Shown in pieces: positions 4,800-9,108 of a stretch of 9,108 nucleotides of DNA (position 1 is the first letter of the stretch; each line of letters begins with the position of its first letter). This stretch comes from Ignavibacteria bacterium (GTDB lineage: Bacteria; Bacteroidota; Ignavibacteria; Ignavibacteriales; Ignavibacteriaceae). The stretch spans positions 1-9,108 of the forward strand of contig JAOTUT010000043.1 of NCBI GenBank assembly GCA_029863735.1, read 5' to 3'. Under the pieces are notes generated by a model. That model made no database searches. It was given only the letters and a program-made list of their open reading frames with translations, and was not told the DNA's origin. The translations under genes were made by a program, and so were the position numbers.

Positions 4800-6113
4800 T
4801 TAATTAAATTTTTTAGTGATAATTTCTTCAATGTAATTTCTTACAGATTCTATTTTGATAGATGTTACTACATCACTTGCAAAAGCATGCAGAAGTATTC
4901 CTTTGCTTGCCTCTTCACCAATGCCCCTGGATTTCAGATAGAATTTTGCATCATCATCCATCTGTCCAATCGTTGCACCGTGCGAACATTTAACATCATC
5001 TGCAAAAATTTCAAGCTGAGGTTTTGTATTTATCAAAGATTCATCTGAAAGCAGGATATTATTATTCTCCTGGAATGCATTCGTTTTTTGAGCATCTTGT
5101 CTAACGATTACTTTTCCATTAAACACTCCGCGCGATTTATCATCAAGAATGCCCTTATAATGCTCGTGACTGTTGCAATGTGGTTTTGCGTGATCCATTA
5201 AAGTGTGTGCATCAAAAAGCTGTGTGCCATCAATCATATACAACCCATTCAGAGTGCATTCGCCACCTTCATCATTAAATCTTGCATTGAATTCATTTCT
5301 TGTCAGATCAGCACCGGTAGAAATTAGGTGTGAGCTAAAGTTACTATTCCTTTCCTGATCAACTTCCATCCTTGCAATGTGGAAAGCCTTTTTACTTTCT
5401 TCCTGAAGTTTTATATGATCCACAACAGCATTTTCTTCAGTAACAATCTCTGTAACTGCATTTGTGAAGTAAGTGCTCTCTTCTTCACATGCGTAATGTT
5501 CAATGATTGTTACCTGTGACCTTTTTTCAGCCACAAAAAGATTTCTTGGTTGAGTTAATATTTTTTCATCGCCTGAATCAGTTATAAAAATAATATGAAT
5601 CGGTTTCTCAACAATCTTCCCTGCAGGAATATAAATGAAAGCGCCATCTTCAGTATAAGCTGTACTTAATGCTGTAAAAATGTGATTTTGATGGTCAGCA
5701 TATTTTCCGAAGTGTTTTAGTAAGATTTCGTTTTTAATTTTTATTTCTTCTGCAATGCTGCCAATAATTACTCCCTCAGGCAAATTTAGAAGAACACTAT
5801 TTTCAGCTGAGTATCTTCCATTAATAAATACGATTAAGCTATGTTCCATTTCATCAAACAACAATGATTTTACGAATTCTTTTGAAACATTTTTCTTTTC
5901 ATAGGATGGAACAAAATTATTTTTAAGTAATGGAGCAATACTTGTGTATTTCCATTCTTCATCTTTGATTGTTGGAAAATCAAGCTTACTGAAGTTTGAG
6001 AGAGCTTCTTTTCTTTTTTGGTGAATAGAATTTTCTTTCCCGCCATTCAATCTTTTCTCAAACTCACCAAAGTTTGAGATATACCAATCTTTAATATCTA
6101 TTGTTTTATCCAT
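4800..6113 (-). CDS. sufD: SufD, Fe-S cluster assembly scaffold subunit
   Basis: A 437-residue SufB/SufD-family protein with the usual layout: a helical N-terminal region (about 1-90, with TIKDEEWKYTSIAPL near 48-62), a parallel beta-helix core (about 95-400), and a helical C-terminal domain that binds SufC. The conserved C-terminal block QLEIFADDVKCSHGATIG contains C376 and H378, equivalent to E. coli SufD C358 and H360, which take part in de novo cluster formation at the SufB-SufD interface. FYLKSRGI and the AFASDVV helix follow. SufD pairs with SufB and two SufC subunits in the cytoplasmic SufBC2D scaffold. The ATG overlaps the sufC stop as TAATG, with GAGGAA about 13 bases upstream, so translation is coupled to sufC. 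Nothing unusual was seen. Confidence 0.97.
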   Translation of the reverse strand: MDKTIDIKDWYISNFGEFEKRLNGGKENSIHQKRKEALSNFSKLDFPTIKDEEWKYTSIAPLLKNNFVPSYEKKNVSKEFVKSLLFDEMEHSLIVFINGRYSAENSVLLNLPEGVIIGSIAEEIKIKNEILLKHFGKYADHQNHIFTALSTAYTEDGAFIYIPAGKIVEKPIHIIFITDSGDEKILTQPRNLFVAEKRSQVTIIEHYACEEESTYFTNAVTEIVTEENAVVDHIKLQEESKKAFHIARMEVDQERNSNFSSHLISTGADLTRNEFNARFNDEGGECTLNGLYMIDGTQLFDAHTLMDHAKPHCNSHEHYKGILDDKSRGVFNGKVIVRQDAQKTNAFQENNNILLSDESLINTKPQLEIFADDVKCSHGATIGQMDDDAKFYLKSRGIGEEASKGILLHAFASDVVTSIKIESVRNYIEEIITKKFN

Positions 6114-6880
6114 TACTGATTAACCACTTCCTCTAATTTTCCGTTTTTAACCCAATCATAACCTTTCTCTTCCAGTTTCAGGGCGAGCTCTTTGCCACCA
6201 GATTTGACTATTTTTCCATTGTAAAGAACGTGCACGAAATCTGGAACGATGTAATTTAAAAGTCTTTGATAATGTGTTACCAAAATTGTAGCATTATCTT
6301 TTGTGCGAAGTTTATTTACACCGTTTGCAACTATCTTTAAAGCATCTATATCAAGTCCAGAATCTGTTTCATCAAGTATTGCAAGCTTTGGCTGCATCAC
6401 TGCCATCTGGAAAATTTCGTTTCTTTTCTTTTCACCACCCGAAAACCCTTCGTTCACTGATCTACTTAAAAATTTCTGGTCGAGTTCCACCAATTTCATT
6501 TTTTCTTTAATGAGCGATAGAAAATCTATAGTGTCTAATTCTTCTTCACCACGGTATTTTCGTATTTCATTTAAAGCCGTTTTTAAAAGATTAGTGTTGG
6601 ATACACCTGGTATTTCAACCGGATATTGGAATGCAAGGAAAATACCTTCTCTTGCCCGGTCTTCCGTATTTAATTCAAGCAGATTTCTTCCATTGTAAAT
6701 AACTTCTCCAGAGATTACTTCATATTCTTCTCTTCCGGCAAGAACCTGTGCAAGCGTGCTTTTCCCGGAGCCGTTAGGACCCATAATCGCATGCATTTCA
6801 CCAGCATTTACTTTAAGGTTAATTCCTTTGAGTATTTCATTTCCTTCAATACCTGCGTGTAAATTTTTAATCTCTAACAT
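6113..6880 (-). CDS. sufC: SufC, ABC-type ATPase of the SufBCD complex
   Basis: A 255-residue soluble ABC ATPase of the SufC type. Visible motifs are Walker A GPNGSGKST (34-42), Q-loop Q85 in AFQYPVEIPGV (a SufC hallmark), the signature FSGGEKKRNE (146-155), Walker B LAILDETDSGLD (167-178) with catalytic E171, and switch H203 in VTHYQRLL. SufC binds the C-terminal helices of SufB and SufD, and its ATP-driven dimerisation reshapes the scaffold during cluster assembly. Its start lies 45 bp after the sufB stop with an AAAAGGA ribosome site, the largest gap within the sufBCDSU block. Its stop overlaps the sufD start. Confidence 0.98.
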   Translation of the reverse strand: MLEIKNLHAGIEGNEILKGINLKVNAGEMHAIMGPNGSGKSTLAQVLAGREEYEVISGEVIYNGRNLLELNTEDRAREGIFLAFQYPVEIPGVSNTNLLKTALNEIRKYRGEEELDTIDFLSLIKEKMKLVELDQKFLSRSVNEGFSGGEKKRNEIFQMAVMQPKLAILDETDSGLDIDALKIVANGVNKLRTKDNATILVTHYQRLLNYIVPDFVHVLYNGKIVKSGGKELALKLEEKGYDWVKNGKLEEVVNQ

Positions 6881-6925
6881 TTTTATAATATTCCTTTTGA
6901 AATTTTATTTTTGACTTTTTAATTT

Positions 6926-8374
6926 TTACCCAACACTTCCTTCTAGACTTACACTTAATAATTTCTGAGCTTCCACTGCAAACTCCATAGGAAGTTCTGC
7001 GAAAACTTCTTTGCAATAGCCGTTTACAACTAAACCAATTGCATCTTCAGTAGATATTCCTCTTTGATTCAAATAGAAGATTTGATCTTCACCAATCTTT
7101 GAAGTCGTTGCTTCATGCTCCATTTTTGCTGAAGAATTATTTATTTCCAGATATGGGAAAGTATGAGCACCACATTTATCTCCAAGCAGAAGTGAATCGC
7201 ATTGCGAAAAGTTGCGAGCATTTTCAGCTTTCTTAGCAATCTTAACAAGTCCCCGGTAACTGTTTTGACTTTTTCCTGCAGAAATACCCTTTGAAATTAT
7301 TGTGCTTCTCGTATTCTTTCCTAAGTGAATCATCTTTGTACCGGTATCTGCCTGCTGCCAATTGTTTGTTAGAGCAACAGAATAAAACTCACCAACAGAA
7401 TTATCTCCCTGTAAAATGCAACTCGGATATTTCCAGGTAATTGCCGATCCGGTTTCAACCTGAGTCCAGGATATTTTTGAATTTTCTCCTTTACAAATTC
7501 CACGTTTAGTTACGAAGTTATAAATCCCCCCCTTACCTTCTTTATCACCGGGATACCAATTCTGAACTGTGGAATATTTTATTTGTGCGTTGTCTAGTGC
7601 AATTAGTTCAACCACCGCAGCATGCAGCTGGTTTTCATCTCTGATTGGTGCTGTACAACCTTCAAGATAGCTGACATATGAATCTTCTTCGGCAACGATT
7701 AAAGTTCGTTCAAACTGTCCTGTGTTTGCTGCGTTAATTCTGAAATAAGTTGACAGTTCCATCGGACAACGAACACCTTTTGGGATATATGCAAACGAAC
7801 CGTCACTGAATACTGCAGAGTTTAATGAAGCGTAAAAGTTATCAGTATAAGGCACAACACTTCCGAGATATTTTTTAACTAATTCAGGATGATTTTTTAC
7901 TGCTTCCGAAAATGAACAAAAAATAATCCCAAGTTCATTCAATTTATCTTTAAAAGTAGTTGCAACAGATACGCTATCAAACACGGCATCAACTGCAACA
8001 CCTGTTAATCTTTTTTGTTCATCGAGTGAGATTCCGAGTTTTTTGTAAACATCAAGTAGCTCAGGATCAACTTCATCTAAACTTTTTAATGTTGGTTTCT
8101 TCTTTGGGGCTGAGTAATAAGATAAATCCTGATAATTGACAGGAGAATATTTAACATTAGCCCAGTGAGGCTCCTTCATTGTTAACCAATGTCGGTAGGC
8201 CTTCAATCTCCAATCAAGCATAAATTCCGGTTCATTCTTCTTTGCAGAAAGTTGTCTGATGATATCTTCATTCAATCCCTTTGGCAGAGTGTCAGTTTCA
8301 ATATCTGTGACGAAACCATACTTATATTCTTTATTTGCCAGTTCTTCTATTCTTGAAACTTCGGTAGAGCTCAT
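6926..8374 (-). CDS. sufB: SufB, Fe-S cluster assembly scaffold subunit
   Basis: A 482-residue protein, close to the E. coli SufB length of 495, and the most conserved member of the operon. The N-terminal block [18 protein letters not shown], the beta-helix core with [22 protein letters not shown] and [22 protein letters not shown], and the C-terminal [21 protein letters not shown] are all present. Counting from the C-terminus, C392 corresponds to E. coli C405, the cysteine that receives sulfur, and E421 in HEATTSKIG to E434. It is the first gene of the operon, with AAGGA 7 bases before the ATG and a promoter at 8432-8462. It forms SufBC2D with SufC and SufD. No truncation or missing key residue was seen. 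Confidence 0.98.
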   Translation of the reverse strand: MSSTEVSRIEELANKEYKYGFVTDIETDTLPKGLNEDIIRQLSAKKNEPEFMLDWRLKAYRHWLTMKEPHWANVKYSPVNYQDLSYYSAPKKKPTLKSLDEVDPELLDVYKKLGISLDEQKRLTGVAVDAVFDSVSVATTFKDKLNELGIIFCSFSEAVKNHPELVKKYLGSVVPYTDNFYASLNSAVFSDGSFAYIPKGVRCPMELSTYFRINAANTGQFERTLIVAEEDSYVSYLEGCTAPIRDENQLHAAVVELIALDNAQIKYSTVQNWYPGDKEGKGGIYNFVTKRGICKGENSKISWTQVETGSAITWKYPSCILQGDNSVGEFYSVALTNNWQQADTGTKMIHLGKNTRSTIISKGISAGKSQNSYRGLVKIAKKAENARNFSQCDSLLLGDKCGAHTFPYLEINNSSAKMEHEATTSKIGEDQIFYLNQRGISTEDAIGLVVNGYCKEVFAELPMEFAVEAQKLLSVSLEGSVG

Positions 8375-8431
8375 CTATATTCCTTAAATATTAACGTTTT
8401 ATATTCCAACAATCATTTCTGTTTTCGGGTT

Positions 8432-8462
8432 CAAATGTACATTATCTATACAAAAAAGTCAA
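8432..8462 (-). promoter_or_regulatory. Probable suf operon promoter with a palindrome over the -10 region
   Basis: On the minus strand, TTGACT (8462-8457) is followed after 17 bp by TACATT (8439-8434). The wider TACATTTG also fits the Bacteroidota -7 pattern TAnnTTTG, so both promoter styles would read it. Transcription would begin near 8427, giving a leader of about 50 bases. The -10 region is covered by a perfect 10-bp palindrome, AATGTACATT (8434-8443), a plausible repressor site, perhaps for the Rrf2 protein of the same operon. Motif evidence only. Confidence 0.5.
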
Positions 8463-8507
8463 GATTAAGATTATTACAATAAACTCTTGTAGCAGAGTCG
8501 CCTTAAT

Positions 8508-8542
8508 AAGGAGGCATTACAGTGAGATTGTATTTCATTTAG
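8508..8542 (+). other. Possible six-codon leader ORF with consensus Shine-Dalgarno
   Basis: AAGGAGG (8508-8514), the strongest ribosome-binding sequence in the window, is followed 7 bases later by GTG AGA TTG TAT TTC ATT TAG (8522-8542), a six-residue frame. The SD overlaps a small inverted repeat, CCTTA-A-TAAGG (8501-8511), which could mask it in RNA. It may be a leader peptide or chance; no attenuator-like codon run is present. Confidence 0.2.
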
Positions 8543-8626
8543 GATTGGGTTAACTTTGAAATATAGTTAAATGATGAAAATTTAACGTTTTGGGACAATT
8601 ACATTTATTTGGAAGAGACTTAATTA

Positions 8627-9108
8627 GTGGAAGAAAAGGAAATAAAGCAGGATTCTCAAAAGCAGCAAAATGTTGGATATAAACGGTACAACAGCCGTAG
8701 AAAACGATATCATCATAGACCAAATCGATCGCATCAATCTGAACGTGTAAAATCTTCTTTTAAAAAAATTTCCATTGTAATTCCTCTTTACAATGAAGAA
8801 GAGTCCATCATTCCTCTCAGCCATGAATTAAGAAAAGCAATAAGTAGAATTAATATTAATTATGAAGTAATACTTGTCGATGATGGTAGTACAGATTCTT
8901 CTCTGCAAAAGTTGAAAGAGATTACCAGGACTGATAACCGATTCAAATATTTAAGCTTCAGAAAAAATTATGGCAAATCTGCGGCTTTACAGGTCGGTTT
9001 TAAAGCTGCAAGTGGTGATGCAATAATCACTATGGATGCAGATTTACAGGATGACCCTCAGGAGATACAGAGTCTACTGAAAAAATTAGATGAAGGTTTT
9101 GATTTATG
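8627..9108 (+). CDS. Family 2 glycosyltransferase (polyprenyl-phosphate sugar transferase type), N-terminal part
   Basis: Open frame running off the right edge, 160 complete codons. GTG at 8627 is chosen because an in-frame stop (8621-8623) lies just upstream, GGAAGAG sits 9 bases before it, and no in-frame ATG occurs before the catalytic core. Residues 1-44 form a hydrophilic, basic tail rich in Q, K, R and H. The GT-A domain then begins: ISIVIPLYNEEESI (48-61), VILVDDGSTDSS (81-92) with the nucleotide-binding Asp pair, FRKNYGKSAALQVGFKAASGD (111-131), and the metal-binding ITMDADLQDDP (134-144). The N-Y-G-K-x-A-A-L and D-A-D-L-Q-D-D-P motifs are typical of the DPM1/GtrB/ArnC group, which moves a sugar from a nucleotide donor to a polyprenyl phosphate at the inner membrane. 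Such proteins often carry C-terminal membrane helices, which would lie outside this window. It diverges from suf and is probably unrelated to it. Confidence 0.88.
   Translation, partial: MEEKEIKQDSQKQQNVGYKRYNSRRKRYHHRPNRSHQSERVKSSFKKISIVIPLYNEEESIIPLSHELRKAISRININYEVILVDDGSTDSSLQKLKEITRTDNRFKYLSFRKNYGKSAALQVGFKAASGDAIITMDADLQDDPQEIQSLLKKLDEGFDL

Larger units (their letters stand above)
8375..8626. other. Divergent intergenic region between sufB and the glycosyltransferase gene
   Basis: 252 bp without a long gene. The left part holds the sufB leader and promoter. The middle holds an inverted repeat ACTCT/AGAGT (8483-8487 and 8494-8498) and a strong AAGGAGG motif (8508-8514) before a six-codon frame. 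The right part holds TTAACT (8550-8555) facing AGTTAA (8565-8570), and the GGAAGAG ribosome site (8611-8617) of the plus-strand gene. I see no convincing sigma70 promoter for the plus-strand gene; TTGGGT-17-TAAATG (8545-8573) is the nearest and is weak. Confidence 0.6.

Noticed and set aside
6301..6698. Two overlapping plus-strand frames opposite sufC
   Set aside because: They are shadows of the Walker/signature region of sufC and lack their own start signals.
8480..8520. Possible tRNA-like or riboswitch fold in the divergent spacer
   Set aside because: The stems are only about 5 bp, there is no T-loop or anticodon arm, and no known riboswitch core was recognisable.
8624..8824. Minus-strand open frame of 66 codons
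   Set aside because: It is antisense to the glycosyltransferase N-terminus, whose frame shows conserved GT2 motifs.

Overview
The window is AT-rich chromosomal DNA from a bacterium, most likely of the Bacteroidota/Chlorobi/Ignavibacteria group. The evidence is a SUF operon of the SufBCDS-SufU-SufT type, a bacilliredoxin (a protein of bacillithiol-using bacteria), and a TetR-TolC efflux module with a short outer-membrane-protein signal peptide. Many genes have clear Shine-Dalgarno sequences (AAGGA, GAGGTG), and one promoter is nearly perfect sigma70 type (TTGACA-17-TATATT). Typical class Bacteroidia genomes lack both, so I lean to the Ignavibacteria/Chlorobi side. This placement is an inference and no marker gene is present.

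Layout from left to right. Positions 1-1020 (minus strand) carry a TetR-family repressor followed after 2 bases by the start of a TolC-type outer membrane efflux protein that leaves the window at its left edge; a tripartite drug pump probably continues beyond. The tetR promoter (1058-1086) is ringed by four copies of a GGAAAC/GTTTC half-site, the likely autoregulatory operator. Positions 1182-1526 (plus strand) hold a small secreted protein of unknown function with its own promoter.

Positions 1532-8374 (all minus strand) form one long Fe-S cluster assembly operon, read right to left: sufB, sufC, sufD, sufS, sufU, sufT, a bacilliredoxin (BrxA/BrxB, YphP family) and an Rrf2-family regulator with three cluster-type cysteines. 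SufS takes sulfur from cysteine, SufU accepts it, SufBC2D builds the cluster using SufC ATPase activity, and SufT is a maturation factor. The bacilliredoxin presumably keeps thiols of the pathway reduced, and the Rrf2 protein probably senses cluster status and regulates the operon. sufC/sufD and sufS/sufU overlap as TAATG. The tail of the operon is broken by two palindromic repeat elements, one before the bacilliredoxin gene and one before the rrf2 gene; the second appears to bury the only rrf2 ribosome binding site in a hairpin.

Positions 8375-8626 are a 252-bp divergent intergenic region with the sufB promoter and several small palindromes. From 8627 (plus strand) a GTG-started family 2 glycosyltransferase runs off the right edge.

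The core SUF genes are ordinary and full length. The points most worth a second look are the bacilliredoxin inside a SUF operon, the two palindromic elements in its distal part, the variant ligand set of the Rrf2 protein and the repeated operator at tetR. I saw no sign of a wholly new defence, mobile or CRISPR system.
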